Assembly (NCBI GenBank): GCA_020636075.1
Contig: JACJYO010000002.1
Coordinates: 969,601-1,033,600, forward strand
Direction: 5' to 3'
DNA length: 64,000 nucleotides
Origin: Lewinellaceae bacterium
GTDB taxonomy: Bacteria; Bacteroidota; Bacteroidia; Chitinophagales; Saprospiraceae
Part shown: piece by piece, positions 33,843-42,119 of the stretch
Layout: each line of letters opens with the position of its first letter
Numbering within the stretch: the stretch's first letter is position 1
Position numbers and translations under genes: made by a program
Notes under the pieces: model-generated
Database searches by the model: none
What the model was told of the DNA's origin: nothing
What the model saw: the letters and a program-made list of their open reading frames with translations, nothing else

Positions 33843-34775
33843 TTAATCATCAGCCTTGCTTCGGAAATATAAAATATTGGACTTGTTTTCAATTGCCTCC
33901 AAATTAATTTTCGCTTTCAATATTTTCACCCGGGCATGATCCGGTTGAACATCAATTACCTCTGCCAGACCCACAACTTCCGGGGGTAAATTCCCTGCGT
34001 TAACCGTATCGATAATTATCGCATCAAGCCGTTGTCCGGTTCGTAGTCCTTTGTCAATTCCGGCATTTATCAAGGCTTCTTTCATCGTACTTTTCACCAA
34101 ACGCTCTGTGCGAAGATACTTCGCGTGTACCGGGAAATATTTATCGACAAACTGTTTCACCGGCTCCTCAATATTGGTCAATGCAGCAATAATCGCTTCG
34201 CCCGAAGTGCTGTAAATCGCCGTTATCGAACCTGCCTTAACCTGGAAAGACTCTGAAATGTAAATTTTATTCGTAGCGACATTTATTACTTTTATCGTAA
34301 ATCCTATAGTCGCTTTATAACTGCCGGTAGTGACCATTATTCCGGTTTCGGGTTTGGACAGCGACCCGGTAAGCAGGAAGTTGGCGCGCAGCCGTTGGCC
34401 ATACCAGGACAAATCGCCAACATCCCATTTTTTAAAGTCCTTTTTTTGTTCATCCGACACCCTGGACTTTGCCCTGGCGCTGTTGTCTATTTTTTCAAAA
34501 TCATCCTTGTGTTCGCCCTCCCAAAGCGCCACTTCCGCCAAAATCTTATCAAAGTCAATGCGGTCAATTACGACAAAGCGGTTGGATTGCTGTACAGCGG
34601 AAAGCACCCGTTCGGCCAGCACTTTGGAATAATCCGTTTCATCGGAATTCAAATAATCTTCCCTGAACGGCACTACTGCCAGCTGGGAAGTGGATTCCAG
34701 TTTTTGTGAAAAAGATGTGGTGATTTGCAGTACGAAAAGGGACATAAAAAATACCCTTGGGAAAAAATATTTCAT
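33843..34775 (-). CDS. CsgG-like periplasmic protein
   Basis: The 310-aa protein (ATG at 34775) has a signal peptide (MKYFFPRVFFMSLFVLQIT...FSQ) and the CsgG/LpoB-type fold: 'QLAVVPFREDYLN', 'ERVLSAVQQSNRFVVIDRID', 'RLRANFLLTGSLSKPETGI', 'FTIKVINVATNKIYISES'. No lipobox Cys is seen, unlike curli CsgG. CsgG proteins build export pores in the outer membrane or activate envelope enzymes. The C-terminal 80 residues form an extra beta-rich domain ('GQRLDAIIIDTVNAGNLPPE'). It is the last gene of the four-gene operon and is followed by a terminator. Confidence 0.75.
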   Translation of the reverse strand: MKYFFPRVFFMSLFVLQITTSFSQKLESTSQLAVVPFREDYLNSDETDYSKVLAERVLSAVQQSNRFVVIDRIDFDKILAEVALWEGEHKDDFEKIDNSARAKSRVSDEQKKDFKKWDVGDLSWYGQRLRANFLLTGSLSKPETGIMVTTGSYKATIGFTIKVINVATNKIYISESFQVKAGSITAIYSTSGEAIIAALTNIEEPVKQFVDKYFPVHAKYLRTERLVKSTMKEALINAGIDKGLRTGQRLDAIIIDTVNAGNLPPEVVGLAEVIDVQPDHARVKILKAKINLEAIENKSNILYFRSKADD

Positions 34776-34800
34776 GATATTTATTTTAGTTGAATAGACA

Positions 34801-34834
34801 TACAAGGTGGCCAGGTTTCTATCGCCACCTTGTA
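34801..34834. other. Intra-operon hairpin
   Basis: Perfect 10-bp arms tacaaggtgg (34801-34810) and ccaccttgta (34825-34834) lie in the 69-base gap between the lipoprotein and CsgG genes, without a T-run. It could be an RNA-processing or stabilising hairpin that sets different levels of the two proteins. Confidence 0.55.
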
Positions 34835-34844
34835 CGAATTTATA

Positions 34845-35477
34845 TTATTTTGAAAACAAGCCGATAATAACAGATAATATTAAGGCGCCGCCGACGAGTG
34901 CAATGCGCTGCTTGGTTTTGTTTGCTTTATCATCACTCAATTCGGTTTGCCGCCTTTTATAACGCTGCTGATAGGTTGTGGCCACAAAGCGGATGTCTTC
35001 GCGTGCCGCGCGGTCGTCTTCAGACAATTCCCGGTTTGCCGCATGGTAAAGATGGTTATCCATCAATTCAATATCCGCTGCAACGGCAAGTACTTCTTCC
35101 CCATATACACTTTTGAGTTTTTCATTTTGGAATAAAACAAACAGTTCCCTGTAATTGTCATTATACCAAAGGTCGCCGGCACGCTGCGAATCTTCACCGT
35201 GGATTACTTGCTGTGCGGCTTTTTGGGGCAAGGTCATCCTTCTATCCTTTACCCGGTAATTATAGATCAGGATCATTCTGCCTGCTTCATGGGAGTATAC
35301 CACATCATAAGGCCTGATTTTCAGCATGGAACTTACTTCCGAAACAGTCTGGCCGGGTTTGAGCTGAAGTATCTTCTCCAAATCGGTAAATGGCGGCGCC
35401 GAATATTTGCTGATCAGGCAGGAAGACAGCAGGCACGCAGGTAATAAGAACAGGAAACACAGATGTAAATGTTTCAT
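34845..35477 (-). CDS. BamE/SmpA-like lipoprotein with C-terminal membrane segment
   Basis: The 210-aa protein starts with a lipoprotein signal (lipobox LSSC, Cys20). 'LEKILQLKPGQTVSEVSSML' and 'YSHEAGRMILIYNYRVKDRR' fit the BamE/SmpA 'PGxT..eV..lLG.P' pattern. After a charged helical region ('ELSEDDRAAREDIRFVATTY') comes a terminal membrane segment ('IALVGGALILSVIIGLFSK'). Two membrane attachments in one small protein are odd and suggest it tethers something between membranes. It lies 46 bases after the nucleosidase gene and 69 bases before the CsgG-like gene. Function not established. Confidence 0.6.
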   Translation of the reverse strand: MKHLHLCFLFLLPACLLSSCLISKYSAPPFTDLEKILQLKPGQTVSEVSSMLKIRPYDVVYSHEAGRMILIYNYRVKDRRMTLPQKAAQQVIHGEDSQRAGDLWYNDNYRELFVLFQNEKLKSVYGEEVLAVAADIELMDNHLYHAANRELSEDDRAAREDIRFVATTYQQRYKRRQTELSDDKANKTKQRIALVGGALILSVIIGLFSK

Positions 35478-35523
35478 AAGGTATGGATTGTTTAGTTATA
35501 AAATTCAATTAGTTTTTCGCCGG

Positions 35524-36663
35524 TCAGGGCTTGGTGTCATCGCCCAGGCGGACATCGCCACCGGCATTTATGGTACTATTCATTACCACATTTTTTTGAT
35601 TAATGACCATACCAGCCTTGTCGGTTCCAACGGATTGTTTCCACAGCGCACTCAAATCCGTTTGAAGCGTTGAGTCGCGTTCCACTGCCTTGCGCAATTT
35701 CATCTCCAGGGCGCCTTTGGCAGCGGGGTCGTCCGGATTGTTGGCCAGATCATTCAGTTCTTCGATAAACAGGGGTTTGATTTTTTTCCAGATAGCGCGG
35801 ATGTCGTTGTTTGCAGCATTGGCAAAATCATTTCCGATTTCCTGGATAGATTCTGGTACCGGAAAAAGCAGTCCGATGATTTCCCGGGCTAAAGTTTTCG
35901 TATCCATAGTTGGTGCGATAAAAGATGAAGCATCTAGTTGAAACAGCAGTTCAAATGCAAAGGCTGCGGCCCGTTGCGCCGCAACTGCCTGCCAGTTTTG
36001 TTGATCGGTGATAGACTTTCCGGCACACAGGTCGGAAATGCCGCGAATCACCAGGCCGTGGATCGCCCGGTGGCCCTGAAGCGCTGTGGCGAAGCCAATG
36101 GCTTCCATTTCCAGCGCAAGGGTATCGTTGTAGTGGGTTTTTATACGCTGGTAGCTGGGATTATCCACGCCAGCAACCACCTTGTCGCCGGCAGCAATAG
36201 GACCGAGAAATACCCGGGCGCCTTCAGCGCCGTCGCCGGTGCGTTTTTTCCAGTCGGAACGCCGGCTCAAGGCCTGTGCACGCGCCAACAATTCACCACT
36301 GAAAGACTCTACTGCAGGGCGTGCCTTGAAGCCATCGGCATCTTCTTTGCCGGATTCATACCCGTACACCTTGCGGGCCACCAGGATATCGCCGATTGCA
36401 ACATCTTTCACGCCGCCGGCGATGCCAATCAGGAAAACCAGGTCGGGTTTAAAATGCTGAATCGCTTTTTCGGTCGCCAGCGCCATTTCCACATTTTTCA
36501 TTCCCGGCTCGCGCAACAGAATAGTATAGCTGTGGTACAGCCCGTCAAATGTGCTTTCTTCATAACCCTCCTGACCGACAAAGCGGGTTTTCCGGGCTGC
36601 TTGAAGCTGGCTGCACACGGCATCAAATTCGACTGGCAAGGGTGTTATTATCAATATTTTCAT
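35524..36663 (-). CDS. MTA/SAH-type nucleosidase fused to helical domain and 'iGD' tag
   Basis: Residues 1-245 are a PNP/UDP phosphorylase-family nucleosidase of the MTA/SAH type: Glu12 ('ITPLPVEFDAV'), 'FLIGIAGGVKDVAIGDILVA', 'LALEMEAIGFATAL' (Glu185, Met186, Glu187) and 'VIRGISDLC' (Ser210, Asp211) give a full active site. It would cleave a glycosidic bond of a nucleoside or related signal. Residues about 255-345 form a helical domain with the pattern 'NNPDDPAAKGALEMKLRKAV'. Residues 365-375, INAGGDVRLGD, form a terminal tag. Housekeeping MTA/SAH nucleosidases are about 230 aa and lack these parts. Such fusions are known in bacterial conflict systems. It lies in a four-gene operon, 19 bases after the HTH gene. 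Confidence 0.85.
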   Translation of the reverse strand: MKILIITPLPVEFDAVCSQLQAARKTRFVGQEGYEESTFDGLYHSYTILLREPGMKNVEMALATEKAIQHFKPDLVFLIGIAGGVKDVAIGDILVARKVYGYESGKEDADGFKARPAVESFSGELLARAQALSRRSDWKKRTGDGAEGARVFLGPIAAGDKVVAGVDNPSYQRIKTHYNDTLALEMEAIGFATALQGHRAIHGLVIRGISDLCAGKSITDQQNWQAVAAQRAAAFAFELLFQLDASSFIAPTMDTKTLAREIIGLLFPVPESIQEIGNDFANAANNDIRAIWKKIKPLFIEELNDLANNPDDPAAKGALEMKLRKAVERDSTLQTDLSALWKQSVGTDKAGMVINQKNVVMNSTINAGGDVRLGDDTKP

Positions 36664-36682
36664 GGGAATGGAACCAGAGGAT

Positions 36683-36997
36683 TTAAATTTTTTCTTCTGC
36701 CACGCCTCTCAAAATGCTCCAAACGGTGCGCTCGGAAATTTGAAACCGGTCGGCCAGCGTGTGTACGGTTTGAGTTTTATGAAAGTCTTGTTTGGGATAG
36801 GCCTGCCGGAATTCCCGCCGCACCGTATAGCGTTGGATCTGGACTGGCGGGATCAATTCCTGGTCGATCAAAAACGTAAGCAGCCCGGACCCGGCCGAAC
36901 TGTCGATTCCGTGCCGCAGGCAGTAGTCTTCATAATCCTGTTGCAGGTGTTCCTGGAAACGATCGAGGATGTGTTTTTTAAACCGAAAGGATTCCAT
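36683..36997 (-). CDS. Small helix-turn-helix protein
   Basis: This 104-aa protein is not a named family I recognise. The C-terminal segment (about 72-100, 'HKTQTVHTLADRFQISERTV') reads as a helix-turn-helix, while the N-terminal 60 residues are helical with a 'MESFRFKKHILDRFQEHLQQ' start. It is the first gene of the operon, 19 bases ahead of the nucleosidase, which suits a role as operon regulator or adaptor. Confidence 0.6.
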   Translation of the reverse strand: MESFRFKKHILDRFQEHLQQDYEDYCLRHGIDSSAGSGLLTFLIDQELIPPVQIQRYTVRREFRQAYPKQDFHKTQTVHTLADRFQISERTVWSILRGVAEEKI

Positions 36998-37445
36998 CTG
37001 TATCGCTTTTTTGGGTGGTGGATAGTTAAGGCGGAGCTACGGGCGAAGTGTGCCCGGCGATCTGTGATGCTTTATGCTTCAAAGGCAAGCAACCCGCGAC
37101 CGCCGGGGTTTCCGGTTTTGCACACTTCCATTCAGGGTTCACCGCCGCTGGCTATTGGTTTTGCTGGCTGTTTTCACAAACAATACTCCGACATATCAGG
37201 AATAGACGCAACGGCAAAATTCCCCGCTTTCCCCGGGGTTTTTTATACATTTATTTATTGAAAATTGATTGCAGTACCGAATCGGGATGTACTGAAAAAC
37301 AAAGTGTATTCAGGAAAAAATTTGTAATATTGGTTCGTATATTCAATTTTTATTGAAAAAAATCCGGCTTATTATTTTTAGAAATACTTGAAAAAAGTTG
37401 CAGTAGGTTTTCCCATTTTTTCCCCACGTTTATTTCATTTTTTTT
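36998..37445. other. Divergent intergenic region
   Basis: The 448-base gap lies between divergent genes. It holds a short GC stem followed by six T (ccccg/cgggg, 37221-37247, + strand) and a very A+T-rich 190 bases leading to the + strand gene. Promoters for both sides are expected, but no strict TAnnTTTG box was placed. Short open frames here look non-coding. Confidence 0.4.
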
Positions 37446-38888
37446 ATGCCCAATCTCAGTTTTTTAACACTTTTTCGAACCCTGGACTCCAACGAGACCC
37501 GGGCTTTTCGCCGGTACCTCAAGCGCATGCATAGCAACAATACCGTCGCACTGGAAGTCTTCGAGTTTATCCGGAAACACCCGGGCGCCGCCAACCTGGA
37601 GGTTCCGGCACTTTGCCACAAACTTTACCGGAACCGGTCCGCTGCTACACGCAAAAACCTGCTCAACACGCTTTCCGATCTGTATCAGTGGCTCAAAACC
37701 TTTTTGCTGCACACCAAGGCAACTGATAAGTCTCCGGAGAGCCGACTGCTGTGGCTTTCCGTGCTGAAGCAAAAAAAACTACATACCGAATTTTCAAAGA
37801 ATGCCCGCGCGCTGGTGCAGGAAGCAAATGCAGCGCCCCGAAAAAGCATGCTCGATTACCTGCAAAGCATGACTGTCCATCATTATGCTTTTTATGGTTT
37901 AAGTCAGATGCAGGAGTTACCCGAACCAGCCGCAGTTCAAAAAAATTTGCAGGAACTGGAGTATTACAACCAGGCTGTCCGGCTCAGGCTGGGTTGTTTG
38001 TCGATGCACTTTCATAAAATGCAGCCCACTGATTCCGGAATATGGAGCCCTGCGCTGGCACGTATCACCGGCACACCGGCACCGGCGCATGATCAACCGC
38101 TGCTCCAACTTTACCGACTGCTTGCCAAACTAATTGAATCGGACAATGCCGATGATTTTATCCGGATGGAAGCCGCCCTGGCTGCTCATGCCGCGCAGAT
38201 CGACCCCGCAGAACTGGATGAAATATTGTTGTATTTGTTTAATTACGCCTCGGCAAAGGTCCGGGTCGGCGAAAGTCCGGAGGACTGGAAACGCATCCAC
38301 CAATTGAATTTGCTGGCCATCAAACACGGCGTTTTTTTGCAAAAAGGGGTACTGCCCGGCGCTCAATTGCTGAATATCGTGAACGCAGCAAGCAGAGCGC
38401 GCGAATTTTCCTGGGCTGAAAATTTCATCCAAAAATTCAGGAGTCGATTGCCGGCCGACTCCCGAAAGCATACCGTATTGGTGGCAAAAGCCATTGTAAA
38501 TAACGAAACCGGCAACTTTAGCGCGGTCGTGAAATCGCTGGAGAACGTGGATATGAAAGACATCCACCTTTACATTCGTTCCAAGGCACTGCTTTTGCTC
38601 AGTTACTTTGAACTTGGAATTGACACAGAAAAGATTTTCGATTTGTGCGCCAACTTCGAACTTTACCTGCGCCGCCACCGAAATGAACTGCAAAAGGCAG
38701 TGCAGGGGACGCACAATTTTGTCCGGATTTACAAAATGCTGGTCGGGCAGCGGGCGGCGAAAGCTAAAATCCGCGTTCAAATTGACCAGACGGAGTTACT
38801 ATATTTCCGCAGCTGGTTAAATGAAAAACTCCAACATTACGAAGCAAAACTGGCCGTTCGCAGGAAAAACCCGCGAACAGCCAGTTGA
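37446..38888 (+). CDS. Helical-repeat protein family, divergent member (C)
   Basis: The 480-aa protein is unnamed. It shares the layout of the 467-aa proteins at 9147 and 56102: N-terminal 'LFRTLDSNETRAFRRYLKR' (compare 'LWEAFAALTKSELRAFDKFV'), central 'LELLAIKHGVFLQKG'-type helices, the 'FSWAENFIQKFRSRLP' block (compare 'IAWAEIFIQKYKPALE'), and a C-terminal 'TELLYFRSWLNEKL' where the others have 'VLTEKEWLL'. No signal or membrane segment. Unlike its relatives it is not next to a T9SS surface protein; it is divergent from the HTH/nucleosidase operon. The last codons form a hairpin (38849-38861 with 38873-38885). Confidence 0.65.
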   Translation: MPNLSFLTLFRTLDSNETRAFRRYLKRMHSNNTVALEVFEFIRKHPGAANLEVPALCHKLYRNRSAATRKNLLNTLSDLYQWLKTFLLHTKATDKSPESRLLWLSVLKQKKLHTEFSKNARALVQEANAAPRKSMLDYLQSMTVHHYAFYGLSQMQELPEPAAVQKNLQELEYYNQAVRLRLGCLSMHFHKMQPTDSGIWSPALARITGTPAPAHDQPLLQLYRLLAKLIESDNADDFIRMEAALAAHAAQIDPAELDEILLYLFNYASAKVRVGESPEDWKRIHQLNLLAIKHGVFLQKGVLPGAQLLNIVNAASRAREFSWAENFIQKFRSRLPADSRKHTVLVAKAIVNNETGNFSAVVKSLENVDMKDIHLYIRSKALLLLSYFELGIDTEKIFDLCANFELYLRRHRNELQKAVQGTHNFVRIYKMLVGQRAAKAKIRVQIDQTELLYFRSWLNEKLQHYEAKLAVRRKNPRTAS

Positions 38889-38907
38889 TGGGCAGGTTGA
38901 GGATTTT

Positions 38908-39279
38908 CTACATTAAAATATCAATGATAATGTAATCCGAAAGTCCACCGGAACAAACCGTGGCAAAGTAAAACTGATAATTGCCCGGTGGCAACCCGGA
39001 AAATGTTATGCCGGTGCTTCCCGTGGTACTTTCCGGATGGGTGTAATTGTCTCCGGCCCGGTAGTACCAAACTTTATAGCCCGATGCACCACTCACCGCA
39101 TCCCAGCTGAATGAAATTGAATTGGTGGATTGTACCGTTACGCCAGGGTTGGGCGACAAACATTCAATAGCCGCAACTGCCGGTGGATTTTGATGACCGG
39201 CTTGCATCGACATGGATACGACCAGTAGCAATACGGCAGCCAGCGCGAGCCGTAAGCCCGCTTTACTTGTGTTTTTCAT
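38908..39279 (-). CDS. Small exported fibronectin type III-like protein
   Basis: With the ATG at 39279 the 123-aa product has a signal peptide ('RLALAAVLLLVVSMSMQAG') and one fibronectin-type fold ('ISFSWDAVSGASGYKVWYYR', 'GITFSGLPPGNYQFYFATVC'). It ends without a T9SS domain. Two Cys may pair. A single-domain exported binding protein is the most that can be said. It is convergent with the gene at 37446. Confidence 0.65.
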   Translation of the reverse strand: MKNTSKAGLRLALAAVLLLVVSMSMQAGHQNPPAVAAIECLSPNPGVTVQSTNSISFSWDAVSGASGYKVWYYRAGDNYTHPESTTGSTGITFSGLPPGNYQFYFATVCSGGLSDYIIIDILM

Positions 39280-39427
39280 AAAAATTCTTTTGAATGAAAA
39301 ATTGGGATGGCCATCCGAGTTGACAACACAAAGGTATACGGGCAAAGCAGTTCGATGCTTTACAATATTGGTTTATAGTAGTTTATGAAAATTTTTGTAA
39401 ATTTTTGAAAATTCAGCGCACGTCGCT

Positions 39428-40321
39428 TCAGAATAATGGCCGTGCGTCTTTAACAAAAGCCCGGAGCGATTCCCTGTACTTGTGAAACAAAACCGGTTGT
39501 TTGGCCCGGGTAAATTCCAGCACCGGGCATTCAGCCCGTCGAATGCCAAACATATAGTGTGCAACCATCATCTTGCCCCCTTCCAGATCAGGGTCTACTG
39601 CCAGGAATTGATTGTATGGAACATGCCGGTACAGAAAAACTTTAAACGTGCCGGGATAGCTGTTCAGGGCCAAATTCTGCTCCAACTGTTCCAGCCGGGC
39701 TAGCGATTTTTTTGATTCCGCGATGGCATCATGTTCCACGACCTGCACGACAGCCCGATCGGCGAAATACATCAAAGCCAGGTTGGAGTTGGGATCGAGC
39801 AGGTAAACCTTGACGTGCACACCCCGTTTCAAAAGAGCAGTTATATGATCTTTATATTCCGAATCCCGCCTCGAATCAAAATAACCAGCAAAAGTTTTTA
39901 AGCGTATGCCCACTTCGATCACCTCGCGTTGCGCAGCTGCCATGAAATCCGTTTTTTGCTGAATAGATACCCGCCCGTCGACGTGCAATGCAAACCCTTG
40001 ATCCCGAGCAACATGCGGCTCTTCCGGAATGTTGTATGGCTGCCAGCCCTGCGTATGCAATTTGACGTATGCGGCTTGCTCAACGGCGTATTCCATATCT
40101 AGTTCCTGCCTGATAATTTCTTGAATACCCAGTGCTGCAGTTTTGAGCACAGGCAAGCCTGCCCGGTTACCGTTCACAATGTTGCTTAGCGATGATGCCG
40201 AAACAGCCTGGCCCAGGGTTTCCAGTTTGTTCAACAAATTGCGCTGCGTGTAAATTTGTGTGCTCGCCAATAAGGACACACCTTTTTGAATGATATCATA
40301 AAAACGGGCTTCTTTGTTCAT
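39428..40321 (-). CDS. HTH plus PLD-like (DUF5919-type) regulator
   Basis: The 297-aa protein has an N-terminal part resembling a helix-turn-helix ('YTQRNLLNKLETLGQAVSAS', 'LSNIVNGNRAGLPVL'). The C-terminal part has the order seen in DUF5919/PLD-like proteins: 'EVIEVGIRLKTFAGYFDSRR', 'ITALLKRGVHVKVYLLDPNS', 'FKVFLYRHVPYNQFLAVDPD', 'AHYMFGIRRAECPVLEFTR'. The catalytic HKD of phospholipase D is missing, so it is more likely a ligand sensor than an enzyme. It is a single gene with about 100 bases on each side. Confidence 0.6.
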   Translation of the reverse strand: MNKEARFYDIIQKGVSLLASTQIYTQRNLLNKLETLGQAVSASSLSNIVNGNRAGLPVLKTAALGIQEIIRQELDMEYAVEQAAYVKLHTQGWQPYNIPEEPHVARDQGFALHVDGRVSIQQKTDFMAAAQREVIEVGIRLKTFAGYFDSRRDSEYKDHITALLKRGVHVKVYLLDPNSNLALMYFADRAVVQVVEHDAIAESKKSLARLEQLEQNLALNSYPGTFKVFLYRHVPYNQFLAVDPDLEGGKMMVAHYMFGIRRAECPVLEFTRAKQPVLFHKYRESLRAFVKDARPLF

Positions 40322-40426
40322 GGCTGATATTTTATACCTGGGTTAATCGCTTGGAGACCGGTGATGAAATTTTAGACAAACACTGAAGCAAACAAGTTGT
40401 GCTTGGCCGGCCGGATCATCCAAAAC

Positions 40427-41236
40427 CTACGGCAAACACAACTTCTGCAACGTACTACTATCCCCGTAAAACACATTAAAATCTACCGGCTCATTGATGC
40501 CGTTTACCGTTCCCCGGTCGCTGTGTTGCCAAAAATGCCACTTACTGTCATCGGGCATCGTGAGATCCGGCACATGATAATGGGCAATCCAAAAGCAATA
40601 GGGCTTGAATTCCGGCTCGTTGGCAAAATGGTTTTTGTAAAAATCGCGGTTGGTGTAAATGATCGGCTTGGCGCCAAAATACGATTGCAGCAGGGTTAGG
40701 AAATCCTTCGTGTACTTGCGCACCTGTTCGCGACTCATACCCCGGGTTTCTTCAATATCAACTACAGGCGGTAGGTCGCCGGAGCGCAACTTTACCGCTT
40801 TAAAAAAATGGCGCGCCTGAGCTTTGGGGCTCAAGTCAGGCAAAAAATAGTGGTAAGCCCCCCGCACGATCCCGGCTTTACGGGCGCCGTACCAGTTATC
40901 CTGAAATTGCGGATCAATCATCCAGGTCCCTTCCGTAGCTTTTATAAAGGCAAATTGTATGCGCAAATCATCGACCCGCATACCGGCTACGCGCTCCCAG
41001 TCCACCCGGTCCTGATAACGGCTCACATCGATGCCGTGCACAGCATACCGCGTGGGGATGCGTATGCCGAAGTGCTTGTATTCCTTGTAATGGAATGGAT
41101 AGTCAACCAAACGAAACAGTTGATACCGAAACTCGGGGCTGATGAGCACTACAATCACAAAAAGCACCAGCAACGCAGGCACGGCATCCTTCAGGCTGCG
41201 TTTTTTCCGCCTATTGTATTTTGGAAATCCAGGCAT
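40427..41236 (-). CDS. GH25 lysozyme-like glycoside hydrolase
   Basis: The 269-aa protein has a membrane anchor near the N-terminus ('VPALLVLFVIVVLI') and then a GH25 domain: 'VHGIDVSRYQDRVDWERVAG' with the first catalytic Asp, 'FAFIKATEGTWMIDPQF', 'GAYHYFLPD', 'PPVVDIEETRG' (acid pair), 'PIIYTNRDFY' and a C-terminal 'WQHSDRGTVNGINEPVDFN'. GH25 enzymes cleave the glycan of peptidoglycan. The enzyme would act in the periplasm as an anchored muramidase. It follows the enoyl-CoA hydratase gene by 18 bases, probably in one transcript, although the functions are unrelated. Confidence 0.9.
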   Translation of the reverse strand: MPGFPKYNRRKKRSLKDAVPALLVLFVIVVLISPEFRYQLFRLVDYPFHYKEYKHFGIRIPTRYAVHGIDVSRYQDRVDWERVAGMRVDDLRIQFAFIKATEGTWMIDPQFQDNWYGARKAGIVRGAYHYFLPDLSPKAQARHFFKAVKLRSGDLPPVVDIEETRGMSREQVRKYTKDFLTLLQSYFGAKPIIYTNRDFYKNHFANEPEFKPYCFWIAHYHVPDLTMPDDSKWHFWQHSDRGTVNGINEPVDFNVFYGDSSTLQKLCLP

Positions 41237-41254
41237 CCCTTGGCGCTCAGGGCG

Positions 41255-42034
41255 TTACGCGCCCTTGAATTGCGGTTTACGTTTTTCTAAAAATGCGGCT
41301 ACTCCTTCCTGGTAATCATGCGTTTCACCGGCTTTTGTTTGTAAGGCATCCTCGACTGCGAGTTGCGCATTAAAATCATGGCTAAACGCCTGGTTCAAAG
41401 CTCGTTTGGTCAAGCCTAAGCCTTTAGTCGGCATTTGAGCCAGTTTTTCGGCCAATTTCAAACTTTCGGCAGCAAACTGATCATCCGGAAAAACCTTCCA
41501 GATCATGCCCATGGCTGCCGCCTCAACAGCACTGATTTTATCGGACAGCATCATCAGTGCCGTGGCACGTTGCAGCCCAACCAGACGGGGCAGCGTCCAG
41601 GTGCCGCCACTATCCGGGATGAGGCCGATTTTGGAAAAAGCCTGTGTAAAGGATGCTGATTCTGCAGCCACTGTTATGTCGCAAGCAAGGGCAATATTAG
41701 CGCCAGCACCGGCAGCCACACCATTCACGGCACAAACAACCGGCTTTTCCAGGGCCCGGATCGCCGATACCATGGGGTTATACCCGGTTGAAATGATCTC
41801 ATTAAGTGAAGGGCCATTAGGGTCGGTAACTTCCTGCAAGTCTTCACCGGCACAAAAGGCCTTTCCGCTTCCAGTAAGGTATACCGCCCGGATGGATTGA
41901 TCGGTTCGGCAAGTTTCCAGGGCTTGCAAAATTTCCTGCCGCATGGCATGGTGCATGGAATTGAACACCTGTGGACGGTTCAGTACAATCTGAGCAACAT
42001 TATTTTCTATGGAAAAGATAATATGGTCGGGCAT
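41255..42034 (-). CDS. Enoyl-CoA hydratase/isomerase, PaaG-like
   Basis: The 259-aa crotonase-fold protein has 'LNRPQVFNSMHHAMRQEI', the oxyanion-hole and active-site blocks 'YLTGSGKAFCAGEDLQEV' and 'GVAAGAGANIALACDITVAA', and the Asp-containing 'KIGLIPDSGGTWTLPRLVG' characteristic of PaaG (ring-opening/isomerising enzyme of phenylacetate breakdown). The rest of the paa pathway is not nearby, so a fatty-acid role is also possible. The ATG at 42034 starts right at the homology; the longer frame was rejected. A good promoter lies upstream. Confidence 0.82.
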   Translation of the reverse strand: MPDHIIFSIENNVAQIVLNRPQVFNSMHHAMRQEILQALETCRTDQSIRAVYLTGSGKAFCAGEDLQEVTDPNGPSLNEIISTGYNPMVSAIRALEKPVVCAVNGVAAGAGANIALACDITVAAESASFTQAFSKIGLIPDSGGTWTLPRLVGLQRATALMMLSDKISAVEAAAMGMIWKVFPDDQFAAESLKLAEKLAQMPTKGLGLTKRALNQAFSHDFNAQLAVEDALQTKAGETHDYQEGVAAFLEKRKPQFKGA

Positions 42035-42064
42035 GTTTGTGTGTGTTGTTTTGTAAACGGTCTG

Positions 42065-42093
42065 CAAAGATAAACAGCTCAGAGCCGTCCAAA
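42065..42093 (-). promoter_or_regulatory. Bacteroidota promoter for the enoyl-CoA hydratase gene
   Basis: On the minus strand there is a tttg (42090-42093), 17 bases, then tatctttg (42065-42072), matching the -33 TTTG and -7 TAnnTTTG elements. The ATG is 30 bases further on. Confidence 0.6.
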
Positions 42094-42119
42094 CGAGCAC
42101 AGATTAGAATTTACCCGAT

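Noticed and set aside
35938..36879. 313-codon open frame on the + strand
   Set aside because: It is the antisense of the nucleosidase gene, whose active-site motifs are clear on the minus strand.
37048..37356. 102-codon + strand open frame in the divergent gap
   Set aside because: Low-quality composition, no motif, and it spans the probable promoters of the flanking genes.
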